From assembly GCF_009746585.1 (NCBI RefSeq), contig NZ_WRPO01000005.1, positions 186,001 through 250,000 on the forward strand: a stretch of DNA of 64,000 nucleotides, in the 5' to 3' direction. The notes beneath the pieces were generated by a model. It searched no databases. It was not told where the DNA came from and worked only from the letters and a program-made list of their open reading frames with translations. Every line of letters begins with the position of its first letter. The stretch's first letter is position 1. Positions 17,096 through 26,195 of this stretch are shown piece after piece. This DNA comes from Novosphingobium aquimarinum (GTDB lineage Bacteria > Pseudomonadota > Alphaproteobacteria > Sphingomonadales > Sphingomonadaceae). The position numbers were made by a program, and so were the translations under genes.

Positions 17096-18285
17096 AAATC
17101 TGGCAATTTACCGAGCAGGCTTATCATCCGGCGTTCGAAACACCCGGTTCGATGCGCGTGACTGTGCCGCAGAACTGCTGCGATCCCGATGTCGCGCACA
17201 ACTTGTTGAACCGTTATCTCGATGAGTACCTGCTCGCTGACGAACTCGGCCTCAACATCATGGTCAACGAGCATCACGCCGCTGCGACCTGCATGTCGAC
17301 GTCCTGCATGACGACCCTGGCCATTCTGGCACGCCAGACCAAGCAGGCACGTCTACTAGCGCTCGGCATTCCCCTGGCCAATCGTTCCAGCCCGCTGCGC
17401 GTGGCGGAGGAAATCGCCCTGGTCGACGCGCTGTCCAACGGCCGCCTTGAAGTCGGGCTGGTCAAAGGCGCGTCTTACGAACTGTTCATGTCGAACCGCC
17501 AACCTACCGGTTTCATGGACCGGTTCTGGGAAGCGCATGACCTGATCCTGGCGGCCCTTGCCAACGAAGGCGACAATTTCTCCTGGGAAGGCGAGCATTT
17601 CCACTATCGCACGGTCAGCATGTGGCCGCGCCCGGTGCAGCAGCCGCACCCGCCGATCTGGATGACCGCATCGAGCGCCTCGAGCTCGCGGACGTACGGA
17701 GCAATGGGCTATACTTGCGCGACCTTCCTGTCGGGCGCGGTGGCTCGCTCGGTCTTCGCTGGATACCGCGAAGCCTATGCCGAAAAGTTCGGCGTTCAAC
17801 CGCATCGCGACAAGCTGGCCTACCTTGCTCTGATAGCCTGCGCGAGCGACCGCGAGACCGCGTTCCGGCGGGCTGAAAAGATGAAGAGCTATTTCACCAC
17901 CGCGGCCCGGCTGGAGCCGCAATACCGCAATCCACGCGGGTTCAGCCCGGTCGAGGCGAACGTGCGGATGTTGCGCGCCGATGCCAATGCCATGCGTCCC
18001 AAAACGCGAAGCGGTGTCGCCGTGCCGGTCGACGGCACGATCGAACAATACATGGATGCCGGCCTGATGTTCGTGGGAACGCCGGACGAGGTCTATGACC
18101 AGCTGGAGCGGTTCCACACCGAGACCGGGGGCTTCGGCAATCTGCTCATGATGGGCCAGGCCGGGGAACTGGATCACGAGGACACGGTCGACAACCTGAC
18201 CCTGATGGCACGCGAAGTCGCACCGCGCCTCGCCGAATTGTCGGACGTTCCGATGGACGATGTGCGGTACGAAGCTGTCGGCTGA
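17092..18285 (+). CDS. LLM class flavin-dependent monooxygenase (1)
   Basis: 397 residues of the bacterial-luciferase-like TIM-barrel family. Typical blocks are VNEHHAAA, RVAEEIALVDALSNGR and QPHPPIWM. These enzymes use FMNH2 and oxygen to hydroxylate, epoxidise or Baeyer-Villiger-oxidise substrates and need a separate flavin reductase; one lies at 20737. ATGA overlap with the upstream hydrolase and TGATG overlap with the next gene indicate tight coupling. The substrate is unknown. Confidence 0.88.
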   Translation: MKIWQFTEQAYHPAFETPGSMRVTVPQNCCDPDVAHNLLNRYLDEYLLADELGLNIMVNEHHAAATCMSTSCMTTLAILARQTKQARLLALGIPLANRSSPLRVAEEIALVDALSNGRLEVGLVKGASYELFMSNRQPTGFMDRFWEAHDLILAALANEGDNFSWEGEHFHYRTVSMWPRPVQQPHPPIWMTASSASSSRTYGAMGYTCATFLSGAVARSVFAGYREAYAEKFGVQPHRDKLAYLALIACASDRETAFRRAEKMKSYFTTAARLEPQYRNPRGFSPVEANVRMLRADANAMRPKTRSGVAVPVDGTIEQYMDAGLMFVGTPDEVYDQLERFHTETGGFGNLLMMGQAGELDHEDTVDNLTLMAREVAPRLAELSDVPMDDVRYEAVG

Positions 18286-19223
18286 TGCTGCGGGCGGCGG
18301 CCTCTGACGGTTCGGCACGCATGGCCCCCGGTCTTGCGCGGTATGTCGAACTGTTTCGCGCTCGCCCACCCGTCGACACGCTGGAGGCCACGCGCCTGAA
18401 TTCCGATCTCCGTGCGCATTTGCTGGAGCCGGATGGCGCGCCGCGCGGTCGACATTTCGACACGAGCGTCTCGCTGCCTGGCCACGATGTTCCGGTCCGC
18501 ATCCACTCGCCCACGCAGCGGCGGGGCGAGGGCGCTATCTGCTATTTCCACGGCGGCGGCTTTGCTTTCGGCAGCGTCGCCATGCTGGACGTCGCGACGG
18601 CACGAATTTGCGAACTGACCGGCTTTCCCGTCGTCAGCGCGAACTACCGGCGTCTGCCCGATAGCGACTTCGAAGGCACGCGCGAGGATTGCCGCGGCGT
18701 CTTCGAATGGATGGTCCGCAACGCCAACCTGATCGACTGTGCGGCCGATAGGACCGTGCTGTCGGGTGACAGTGTCGGTGCGTTTCTTGCATTGCTGACG
18801 GCCCTCGAAGCTCCGGTCGGCCAAGGCCCCTCGGGGTTGCTGCTGTTCTACGGCGCCTATGCAATGGGCCTTGCTGACATCGACTATGAGCATACAGGCG
18901 ATCCGCTGCTGACCAGAGATCGGATCGCCGCGACCACGACCATGTTTCGCGATGGCGGCGGCGCTGAGATGGGAAGCGTTTTCGAGCACGCGGCGATGTC
19001 GCAACTGCCGCCCACCCACGTCGTCGCGGCAGAGCTCGATCCCCTGGCTGCGGACAGCCGCCGGCTCGTGTCGGTCCTGAAAAGCGCCGGCGTCGCGGTC
19101 ACCACGCAGACCGCCCCTGGGATGATCCACGGCTTCGTGCGCGCTTGCGGCACTTCGCCGGAAGCGCGTGAACAACTTCAGGCTGCATGCGAGGCGCTGG
19201 TAAAACAACAAAAACGTCCCTGA
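18285..19223 (+). CDS. HSL-family alpha/beta hydrolase (esterase)
   Basis: 312 residues with the HSL oxyanion motif HGGGF, a nucleophile in GDSVG, aspartate in AELDPL and histidine in MIHGF. It would hydrolyse a carboxyl ester or lactone in the cytoplasm. The start shares one base with the LLM stop (TGATG). It follows an LLM monooxygenase, and such pairs often turn a Baeyer-Villiger ester or lactone into an open acid; this is inference from context. Confidence 0.87.
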   Translation: MLRAAASDGSARMAPGLARYVELFRARPPVDTLEATRLNSDLRAHLLEPDGAPRGRHFDTSVSLPGHDVPVRIHSPTQRRGEGAICYFHGGGFAFGSVAMLDVATARICELTGFPVVSANYRRLPDSDFEGTREDCRGVFEWMVRNANLIDCAADRTVLSGDSVGAFLALLTALEAPVGQGPSGLLLFYGAYAMGLADIDYEHTGDPLLTRDRIAATTTMFRDGGGAEMGSVFEHAAMSQLPPTHVVAAELDPLAADSRRLVSVLKSAGVAVTTQTAPGMIHGFVRACGTSPEAREQLQAACEALVKQQKRP

Positions 19224-19246
19224 ACTCGGGGATTGGAGAGGACATA

Positions 19247-19627
19247 ATGAAAAAAGACGAACTTTACGAACGCGGCCGCGCCATGCGCGAGGAGATGTTC
19301 GGCCAACCCGGCGTGCGCACGATCGACACGGCGGACGATTTCACCGAACCCTTGCAGGATCTGGTGACGCGTTTCTGCTTCGGCGATGTGTGGAGTCGTG
19401 AAGGGCTCGATCGTAAGACCCGCAGCATGCTGACGATCGCGATGATCATCGGCCAGGCCAAGCCCGACCAGCTGAAGAACCATGTTGTCGGCGCGCTGGC
19501 CAATGGCGTCACGAAGGACGAGCTGCGCGAGATCCTGGTTCACGCGGCGGTCTACTACGGGCTGCCTGCCGTATCCGATAGCTGGCGTCACGTGCGCCAG
19601 GCTCTGGAGGAGGCCAATGCGTACTGA
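19247..19627 (+). CDS. Carboxymuconolactone decarboxylase family protein (2)
   Basis: 126 residues. The helical core KNHVVGALANGVTKDEL and HAAVYYGLPA match the PcaC-type CMD family, closer to true PcaC in length than the first paralogue. GGAGAGGA is 4 bases before ATG 19247. It overlaps the following RibB-like gene by 11 bases. It could decarboxylate a carboxymuconolactone-like intermediate; no direct proof. Confidence 0.83.
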   Translation: MKKDELYERGRAMREEMFGQPGVRTIDTADDFTEPLQDLVTRFCFGDVWSREGLDRKTRSMLTIAMIIGQAKPDQLKNHVVGALANGVTKDELREILVHAAVYYGLPAVSDSWRHVRQALEEANAY

Positions 19628-20750
19628 TCTGGCCCCGGAAGACTTGCACGAAGCGATCGCCCCGACCGAGGAACTGATCGAGGCGGCGCGCAACGGAAAG
19701 CCTTATATCCTGGTCGATGCGGAAGATCGCGAGAACGAAGGCGATGTGATTATCCCCGCCCAGTTCGCCACACCCGAGGCGATCAACTTCATGGCGCGCC
19801 ATGCCCGCGGCCTGATCTGTCTGGCGATGACCGGCAAGCGCGCGGCGGAACTGCGCTTGCCCCCGATGGTCGCCGAAAACCGCTCGGGCCACCGGACGGC
19901 CTTCACCGTTTCGATAGAGGCGCGCGAGGGGGTGACCACCGGTATTTCCGCGCACGATCGCGCGCAGACCATCGCCGTGGCGATAGATCCCTCGAAAGGG
20001 TGCGACGATATCGTCTCGCCGGGGCATGTCTTTCCGCTCGTCGCGAGGGCCGGCGGCGTGCTGGTCCGCGCCGGACATACCGAAGCGGCCGTCGATGTGT
20101 CGCGCCTGGCCGGGGTGATCCCGGCAGGGGTCATTTGCGAGATCCTGAACGAAGACGGCACGATGGCTCGCCTTCCGGAGCTCGTCCGGTTCGCGCGCGA
20201 ACATGGCCTGCCGATCGGCACGATCGCCGACCTCATCAGCTATCGCCGCCGTACCGAGCGCTCGATCGTGAAGGTTCATGAAGAGCCGTTCGAGACGATT
20301 TACGGGGACGGCTTCCGACTGGCCGTGTTCCGCTCGCTGATCGACGAAATGGAACATATCGCGCTGGTGCGCGGTGTGATCGTGCCGGAAGGCAACACCT
20401 TGGTCCGGATGCACCGGATGGACATGGTGTCCGACTTGCTCGGTCCGCCGACCGCACGCCGCGAATTCGTCAGTCGCGCGCTCAGTCGTATCGGCAAGAG
20501 TGAGCAGCCCGGCGTGATGGTTTTCATCCGCGATCCTTCGAAACAGGCCGTGTCGGAACGGCGGATCAATGGAGCCTTGCCGACACGGGACCAGCGGATC
20601 CGGGATTACGGCGTCGGCGCGCAGATCCTGCTCGACCTTGGCGTGCGGGACATCACTTTGCTGACGGATAGCGAAGCGCGCCTGTCGGGTATCGAAGGAT
20701 ACGGTCTGCGGATTGCGGGAAGGGAGAGGTTGAGCGATGACGGCAAATAG
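19617..20750 (+). CDS. ribB: RibB-type DHBP synthase with degenerate GTP cyclohydrolase II domain
   Basis: 377 residues. The N-terminal half has the DHBP synthase signature DAEDRENEGD, then TTGISAHDRA and SPGHVFPL, so synthesis of 3,4-dihydroxy-2-butanone 4-phosphate for riboflavin is expected. The C-terminal half keeps the RibA fold ends (YGVGAQILLDLGV) but the zinc-binding cysteines are missing: the equivalent stretch reads LVRMHRMDMVSDL. The second activity is therefore probably lost. It sits between LLM and flavin reductase genes and likely boosts FMN for the monooxygenases. It may be an accessory copy; a housekeeping rib locus is not in the window. Confidence 0.87.
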   Translation: MRTDLAPEDLHEAIAPTEELIEAARNGKPYILVDAEDRENEGDVIIPAQFATPEAINFMARHARGLICLAMTGKRAAELRLPPMVAENRSGHRTAFTVSIEAREGVTTGISAHDRAQTIAVAIDPSKGCDDIVSPGHVFPLVARAGGVLVRAGHTEAAVDVSRLAGVIPAGVICEILNEDGTMARLPELVRFAREHGLPIGTIADLISYRRRTERSIVKVHEEPFETIYGDGFRLAVFRSLIDEMEHIALVRGVIVPEGNTLVRMHRMDMVSDLLGPPTARREFVSRALSRIGKSEQPGVMVFIRDPSKQAVSERRINGALPTRDQRIRDYGVGAQILLDLGVRDITLLTDSEARLSGIEGYGLRIAGRERLSDDGK

Positions 20751-21255
20751 CGAATTGTTCTGCGAGGCCCCGATTGCCGAGCAGATGCGAGACGGGCTGC
20801 GCAGGCTTGGCAAGGCCGTGGTCGTCATCACCGCGTTGTACAACGGTCAGCGCTGGGCGATGACGGCAACGGCCGTGAGCGAATTGAGCATGGATCCGCC
20901 CTCGCTGCTGGTCTGCGTGAACAAGGCCGCTTCGCTTTACGGACCGCTGTCGGCCGGATCGAACTTCTGTGTGAATATCCTGAGCGCAAATCAGGCCGAA
21001 ATTTCGCAAAGCTGCTTCGGTGCGACGAAGGGGGAGGAACGCTTCCGCCTCGGGCAATGGGATTCCGCGGCCTGCGGGACGCCCCTTCTTCGCGAATCAC
21101 AGGCGAGTTTCGTGTGCGAATACCGCGACATGGTGGAATTCGGGACCCACGCGATCGTCATCGGCGAAGTGAGCGAAGTGCGCGTGACGGGAACGCCCGA
21201 TCCGCTGATTTATCTCAACGGTGGCTATGGCAAAGTGAGCGCGCTGGGCGCCTAG
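20737..21255 (+). CDS. Flavin reductase (HpaC-like, two-component partner)
   Basis: 172 residues of the flavin-reductase-like split barrel family: RRLGKAVVVITA, MTATAVSELSMDPPSLLVCVN, FCVNILSANQ and YLNGGY. It reduces FMN or FAD with NAD(P)H and hands it to a monooxygenase. It overlaps the RibB-like gene by 14 bases and lies between two LLM enzymes, which are its likely partners. Confidence 0.9.
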   Translation: MTANSELFCEAPIAEQMRDGLRRLGKAVVVITALYNGQRWAMTATAVSELSMDPPSLLVCVNKAASLYGPLSAGSNFCVNILSANQAEISQSCFGATKGEERFRLGQWDSAACGTPLLRESQASFVCEYRDMVEFGTHAIVIGEVSEVRVTGTPDPLIYLNGGYGKVSALGA

Positions 21256-21270
21256 CCTGGCCTTGCCGAC

Positions 21271-22641
21271 ATGGTGGACGCGCAGTCGCTTCTCGAGCAG
21301 ATCGGACTGGCTTGCCAGCGTATGAAGATGGCGCCGTCGACGTTTGGTCGGCTGGCTGTCAACGATGGCAAGCTGGTGACGCGGCTTCAGCAAGGCGGGA
21401 AGGTTACGCTGCAGACGGTGGAACGGGTTCACCGCTTCATCGAGGAATCGGGCGGTGCCACGGTTGCCGACTTGCGCACCGGGCTCAGCCGGCTTGGCGC
21501 GGGGACCCAGCTGGCGGAAAACTTCCGGTTCTATCAGAACCGGCACAAGTACCTGATGTTCGTCAACACGACGAACGAGAAACAGATGATTGCCGATCGG
21601 GCAGTGGAAGAAGTCTGCAAGACGCAGCCCAGTCCGCCTGCCATTCGCATGCTCGATGCGGGCGCCGGCGACGGGACGGCGCTGGCCCGGATGCTGCGTG
21701 GCCTGCATCGGCGGCATCCCTGGGTGCCCTTCTACGTCGTCGCTAAGGAAATCAGCATGGAGAACGTCCGGCTGACTCTGGAAAAGATGCCCGACCGGCT
21801 GCGCGAGCATTCGGCCTCGGTCATCGTCCTGACCAACCTCAAATACAGTGAAGCCGGCCGACTGCAGCCGCTGGACGAGCGCGACGCCGCGCGGATGGTC
21901 TGGAAGGAGATGCCGCTGGAAGGCACCTCCGCGGGGGAATTCGAGGAACAGATATCCAGCCTCGAACCCTTCCTGACCCAGCACTGGCAGACCCGCATCG
22001 CGGCATCGGGCAACCCGATGTACCGAACGCCCTGCGCGCTGGTGCTGTACCGCAAGGATCACGCGTTCATGCTCGATCCGATCGTGCCGCGTCCGGGGAA
22101 GACCACGGCCGATATGGATTTCGTGCTGCTCTCCCAGCCCTATCGCGCCCGTGCGCCGCTGTCGTTCAAGATCGAGCGCGTGATCGCGCCACTGGCCAGG
22201 TCCTTGCGGGCCAATGGTAAACTGATGATCGTCCAGGCACGTGGCGATGACCCGGGCATGGAAATCATCCGCACCATCTGGCCGGACGAAAACCCTTTTG
22301 TTGACGGGCGTGACCGCATCGTCGATGCGCTGAAAGAGCAGCTCGGTCCGGCGGCTGCGAATTACGATTTCGGTTCGTCGGAGGATCCGGCGGGCGGTTT
22401 CCGCTTCAACGTGCGGACGATGCCGTCCGAGATCGACGAGGCCAATCCCATCGGAACGTCCACCCTGTTCGGGGCTTGGAACGCGGCCAATTACGTCGCG
22501 CAGATCGACGACGCCCGACTTGCCCGCGCTCTGGCCAACGATGCCTACCTGGAGGCCACGCGCAAGGTTCTGCAAAAGCACCGCGGGCTCTGGTTCAACG
22601 ACGAGGTCTTCACGATCTGCCGTCGCAACATGCTTCATTGA
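21271..22641 (+). CDS. HTH-like domain fused to SAM methyltransferase-like domain
   Basis: 456 residues. Residues 1-55 contain STFGRLAVNDGKLV and VTLQTVERV, a small helical DNA-binding-like module I recognise from many alphaproteobacterial proteins. From about residue 85 a class I SAM-binding domain follows, with motif I LDAGAGDGTAL at ~125-135, then a long C-terminal part with no assigned domain. It may methylate a phenolic pathway compound, or act as an effector-sensing regulator built on a methyltransferase fold. It is embedded in the LLM operon, directly before a zinc-ribbon gene. Confidence 0.65.
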   Translation: MVDAQSLLEQIGLACQRMKMAPSTFGRLAVNDGKLVTRLQQGGKVTLQTVERVHRFIEESGGATVADLRTGLSRLGAGTQLAENFRFYQNRHKYLMFVNTTNEKQMIADRAVEEVCKTQPSPPAIRMLDAGAGDGTALARMLRGLHRRHPWVPFYVVAKEISMENVRLTLEKMPDRLREHSASVIVLTNLKYSEAGRLQPLDERDAARMVWKEMPLEGTSAGEFEEQISSLEPFLTQHWQTRIAASGNPMYRTPCALVLYRKDHAFMLDPIVPRPGKTTADMDFVLLSQPYRARAPLSFKIERVIAPLARSLRANGKLMIVQARGDDPGMEIIRTIWPDENPFVDGRDRIVDALKEQLGPAAANYDFGSSEDPAGGFRFNVRTMPSEIDEANPIGTSTLFGAWNAANYVAQIDDARLARALANDAYLEATRKVLQKHRGLWFNDEVFTICRRNMLH

Positions 22642-22656
22642 TACGAAGGACTCTCG

Positions 22657-22893
22657 ATGCCCGATGCTACCTGCCCATTCTGCGATGCGTCGTGGACACC
22701 CGACATGCTCGACGCGCTCGACCGAGCGACGGTGCCATCGAGCTGCGCCTGCTGTGGCGGTGATCCCGCTATCCATGACGAAGGGATGGCCGAACGCGAC
22801 TTGCCGCAAGAGGACATCGCCTGTGGGCAGTGCGGACGCGTGCTCTTTCGCGCACCCGGAACCGCGAAGGTAGGTCGTCGCCATGCCGGGTGA
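22657..22893 (+). CDS. Small zinc-ribbon protein
   Basis: 78 residues with three cysteine groups: CPFC (6-9), CACC (30-33) and CGQC (56-59). This fits one or two zinc knuckles. It overlaps the next amidohydrolase by 11 bases and follows the HTH-methyltransferase gene by 15 bases, so it is very likely expressed. No catalytic residues are seen; a partner role for the adjacent protein or metal delivery to the amidohydrolase are possibilities only. Confidence 0.6.
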   Translation: MPDATCPFCDASWTPDMLDALDRATVPSSCACCGGDPAIHDEGMAERDLPQEDIACGQCGRVLFRAPGTAKVGRRHAG

Positions 22894-23752
22894 CTTTCCG
22901 ATTGTCGACGCGCAGATCCACAAGCCGTCGCCGCCAGTGGGATTGCCCGACAGTTTCGGTGACGAAAATGCTCTGGTGCTGAGCGTCGAGCTGGCGCGTG
23001 AGGCGATGGACAGCGTCGGTGTCGATGCCGCGCTGCTGGTTGCCGACAACGCCTACATCGACGCCTGTGTTGCACGCTACCCCGGACGATTTGCCGGAGT
23101 GCAGGTGTTTCAACAATGCGGAGAGGACCTGGACCACGCCATCCGCGCGGCTGCCGATGATCCCGCGATCGTGGCCGGGCGGTTCATGGTCACCGATTTC
23201 CGCAATCTGGAATTGGTCGATGCTTTCGTCGAAGGGGCGATGGAAGCGGGCTTCGCCGCGGCGAGCGATGTCGGTCTGCCGCTGTTCCTGTCCACGCACG
23301 GGCAAGCGGCGGCCATGGAGCCGGTCCTTCAGCGCTACCCCGACCTCGCTATCATCATCGATCACCTTGGCGTCAGCCAGCATCCGGTATCGCCACCCCG
23401 AGATGACCCATGGGACCGTCTTGGCGGGCTGCTGGTACTGGCAAAGTATCCGCGTGTCCACGTCAAGATCTGCGGCTTGCCGCTACTCTCGGTAGAAGAG
23501 TGGCCGCATGCTGATACGATGCTGAAATTGCGGCAGCTCATCGAGGCATTCGGTGTCGAACGTCTCATGTGGGCCAGCGACTATACGCGCCTGCGACTGG
23601 CAAAGACTGGCGAGTCGCTGCGGAACCGCGGGCGCCTCTACAGCGAAACGCGCGATATGATCCTGCATGGCGAAACGCTCAGCGATGCGGAAAAAGCCGC
23701 GCTTCTTGGGGAAAGCTGCATGAAACTGGTCGATTGGCGACCATCCCCCTAG
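22883..23752 (+). CDS. Third amidohydrolase_2 family hydrolase
   Basis: 289 residues with VDAQIHKP at the N-terminus, so the usual HxH is QxH, then IIDHLGV and MWASDYTR. The QxH variant occurs in a known branch of amidohydrolase_2 proteins. It starts at ATG 22883 inside the zinc-ribbon gene. A hydrolytic or decarboxylating step on an acid intermediate is expected. It is different enough from the pair at 1848-3535 to suggest another substrate. Confidence 0.82.
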   Translation: MPGDFPIVDAQIHKPSPPVGLPDSFGDENALVLSVELAREAMDSVGVDAALLVADNAYIDACVARYPGRFAGVQVFQQCGEDLDHAIRAAADDPAIVAGRFMVTDFRNLELVDAFVEGAMEAGFAAASDVGLPLFLSTHGQAAAMEPVLQRYPDLAIIIDHLGVSQHPVSPPRDDPWDRLGGLLVLAKYPRVHVKICGLPLLSVEEWPHADTMLKLRQLIEAFGVERLMWASDYTRLRLAKTGESLRNRGRLYSETRDMILHGETLSDAEKAALLGESCMKLVDWRPSP

Positions 23753-23756
23753 GTGT

Positions 23757-23823
23757 AAGCCTGCCTGATAAGACTTTACAAATGTCGCTCGATGTGTCAG
23801 CTATGCTGTTATCAGCAAGGCTT
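23757..23823 (+). repeat. Long imperfect stem-loop between amidohydrolase and SMP-30 genes
   Basis: Arm 23757-23771 and arm 23809-23823 are complementary at 13 of 15 positions, with a 37-base loop. The right arm ends 8 bases before the ribosome site of the SMP-30 gene. No U-tract follows, so it is more likely an mRNA processing, stability or attenuation element than a plain terminator. Confidence 0.5.
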
Positions 23824-23843
23824 ATAAAAGCAGGAGAGGCATT

Positions 23844-24773
23844 TTGGCGATCGAGAGGCTGGAGCCCGCGTTCGATGCCATAGTTGCGCCCGGTGTCGAC
23901 AGCGAGGAGCTGGGCAGAGGGTATGGCGGACCGACCGGACCGGCGGAGGGGCCGGTGTGGATTGCCGAGAAGGGACACCTGCTCTTCAGCGACATTCACA
24001 ACTCGCGCCGGATGAAATGGACGCCCGCAGACGGCGTTACCGTGGACAAGGACAACACCCAGAACGGCAATGGCCAGACTCGCGACCGCGAGGGGCGGCT
24101 GGTCGTGTGTCACCATTTCAGCCGCTGCGTCGATCGTGAAGACGAAGACGGCAACGTGACGATCATCGCCGACACTTATCGCGGCATGAAGCTCAACCGG
24201 CCCAACGATGTCGTGGTGAAATCGGACGGTGCGATCTATTTTACCGACCCGCCGCCCAAGGTTCCGTTCACGCCCGTCGACCATCCGCCGGAAATCGACG
24301 TTGCCGGGGTCTATCGCGTTTCCCCGGATCTCGAACGGATCAATATGGTGGTGCGAGACCTGATCAATCCCAACGGTCTGTGCTTCTCGCCGGACGAAAG
24401 CATTCTCTACGTCAACGACAGCAATCGCCATCGCATGCTGATCATGGCCTACGATGTCGAGAAGGACGGGATGCTCGATCTCGGCAGCGCGCGCCTGTTC
24501 TGCGACATGCGCGGCCACGATCTGCCGGGCGGGCCGGACGGCATGAAGTGCGATGTCGAGGGCAATGTCTATTGCACCGGTCCGGGCGGCATCTGGGTCA
24601 TGGATCCCGGCGGCAAGCATCTCGGCACGATTTGCCTGGAGGGGCGGACGTCGAACCTGAACTGGGGCGATGACGACTGGCGCACGCTCTATTTCACCGG
24701 CGCCCGCAGCCTTCACCGCATCCGCCTTTCCATCCCCGGCATTCCAGTCCCGCGCGGCGATCTACCCGCCTGA
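23844..24773 (+). CDS. SMP-30/gluconolactonase family lactonase
   Basis: 309 residues with the six-bladed propeller pattern of SMP-30 proteins. AEGPVW supplies the metal-ligand glutamate, RPNDVV the asparagine and YVNDSN the aspartate. It would open a lactone ring with a divalent cation. The TTG at 23844 is preceded by AGGAGAGG at good distance. It is followed closely by the second LLM gene; a lactone made by a Baeyer-Villiger-type LLM reaction would be a natural substrate (inference). Confidence 0.85.
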   Translation: MAIERLEPAFDAIVAPGVDSEELGRGYGGPTGPAEGPVWIAEKGHLLFSDIHNSRRMKWTPADGVTVDKDNTQNGNGQTRDREGRLVVCHHFSRCVDREDEDGNVTIIADTYRGMKLNRPNDVVVKSDGAIYFTDPPPKVPFTPVDHPPEIDVAGVYRVSPDLERINMVVRDLINPNGLCFSPDESILYVNDSNRHRMLIMAYDVEKDGMLDLGSARLFCDMRGHDLPGGPDGMKCDVEGNVYCTGPGGIWVMDPGGKHLGTICLEGRTSNLNWGDDDWRTLYFTGARSLHRIRLSIPGIPVPRGDLPA

Positions 24774-24801
24774 CCTTTCATAATTTTCAGAGGAGACGAT
24801 C

Positions 24802-26118
24802 ATGAAATTCGGCCTTTTCTACGAACACCAGTCGCCCGCACCCTTCACCCCCGAAGGCGACATGGACATCATGAACCGCGCGCTGGACGAGCTCGAGCTG
24901 GCCGATGGTCTCGGCTATGACTACGCGTGGTTGGTGGAGCATCACTTCCTGGAGGAATATTCGCATTCTTCCGCGCCGGAAGTGTTCCTCGCCGCGCTGA
25001 CGCAGCGAACCAAGCAGATGCGTTTGGGCCATGGCATTTGCGTCATGCCGCCTGCGATCAATCACCCGGCGCGCGTCGCCGAACGCATCGCGACGCTCGA
25101 TCTGCTGTCGGGCGGACGGATCGACTGGGGGACCGGCGAATCCGGCACCGCGATGGAGCTCGAAGGCTTCGGCGTCCACGTGGACGACAAGAAGGCGATG
25201 TGGCGCGAGGCGACCGAGCAATGCGCCAATATGCTGACCATGACGCCCTATCCTGGCTTCGAGGGCGAGTACTTCTCGATGCCGACGCGCAATGTCGTGC
25301 CCAAGCCGATCCAGCGCCCGCATCCGCCGCTATGGGTCGCCTGTTCGCGGCGGGATACGATCCTGGCGGCCGCCCGCAACGGCATGGGGGCGCTCGTATT
25401 CGGATTTGCCGCGCCCGAGCAGGCCGGCAAATGGGTCAAGGAATACTACGACATCATCAAGTCCGACGAATGCGTGCCGATCGGTCATGCGGTAAACGCC
25501 AACTTCGCCATCGTGACCGCCCTCTCTGTCAACCAGGACGAACAGGAGGCGATCGATCGGGGGTCGCAAGGCTTCAAGTATTTCGGCTACTCGCTGGGGT
25601 TCTACTCCTCCTTCGGCAAGACGCGTCCGGGCCGGTCCGAGGTCTGGGAAAGCTTTCTCAAGGCCGAAGACACGATCTCAGACAATCACGGCAATGGCGG
25701 CATCGGCACGCCGGACCAAGTGTACGAGCACTGCAAAGCCTATGCCGATGTCGGAGTGGATCAGATCATCTTCGTGCAGCAAACCGGCCCCGCCAATCAC
25801 GACCATATATGTGAATCGCTGAACCTTTTCGGGACCGAGGTCATGCCCCGGCTCCAGGCCGGCGAGGCCGAGCGCGAGGCAGCCAAGGCTGCGGACCTTG
25901 CCCCCTATATCGAAGCCGCGCTCGCCCGAAAGCCGCGCATGCCCGAGATTGCGGAAGCGGATATCGAGCCGGTGACGAGCTTTGGCCGGCGCCTAAAGGA
26001 AGCAGGGCAGTACCAGAATTTCCGCTCGGATCGGGGCGGCGGTGTCGCGGTGGTGGCGGATGATCCACTCGCGCCGGTGGCCAACGCGCCCGACGCAGAA
26101 GAAGCGGTCTCGGATTGA
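24802..26118 (+). CDS. LLM class flavin-dependent monooxygenase (2)
   Basis: 438 residues: MKFGLFYEHQ start, VEHHFLEEYS, AERIATLDLLSGGRI, RPHPPLWVA and IGTPDQVYEHC, all standard for LLM monooxygenases. The last ~40 residues (AVVADDPLAPVANA) look like a flexible tail. GAGGAGAC lies just before ATG 24802. It needs FMNH2, supplied by the reductase at 20737. It is only loosely similar to the first LLM enzyme, so the two probably act at different steps. Confidence 0.88.
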   Translation: MKFGLFYEHQSPAPFTPEGDMDIMNRALDELELADGLGYDYAWLVEHHFLEEYSHSSAPEVFLAALTQRTKQMRLGHGICVMPPAINHPARVAERIATLDLLSGGRIDWGTGESGTAMELEGFGVHVDDKKAMWREATEQCANMLTMTPYPGFEGEYFSMPTRNVVPKPIQRPHPPLWVACSRRDTILAAARNGMGALVFGFAAPEQAGKWVKEYYDIIKSDECVPIGHAVNANFAIVTALSVNQDEQEAIDRGSQGFKYFGYSLGFYSSFGKTRPGRSEVWESFLKAEDTISDNHGNGGIGTPDQVYEHCKAYADVGVDQIIFVQQTGPANHDHICESLNLFGTEVMPRLQAGEAEREAAKAADLAPYIEAALARKPRMPEIAEADIEPVTSFGRRLKEAGQYQNFRSDRGGGVAVVADDPLAPVANAPDAEEAVSD

Positions 26119-26195
26119 CGGTGAGTGCGCTGGGGTGCGGCGCCCTCTGGAGTTGTCCGTGGTGATGTCGCCGTGACAAAAGCGGTCTGTCGTCC

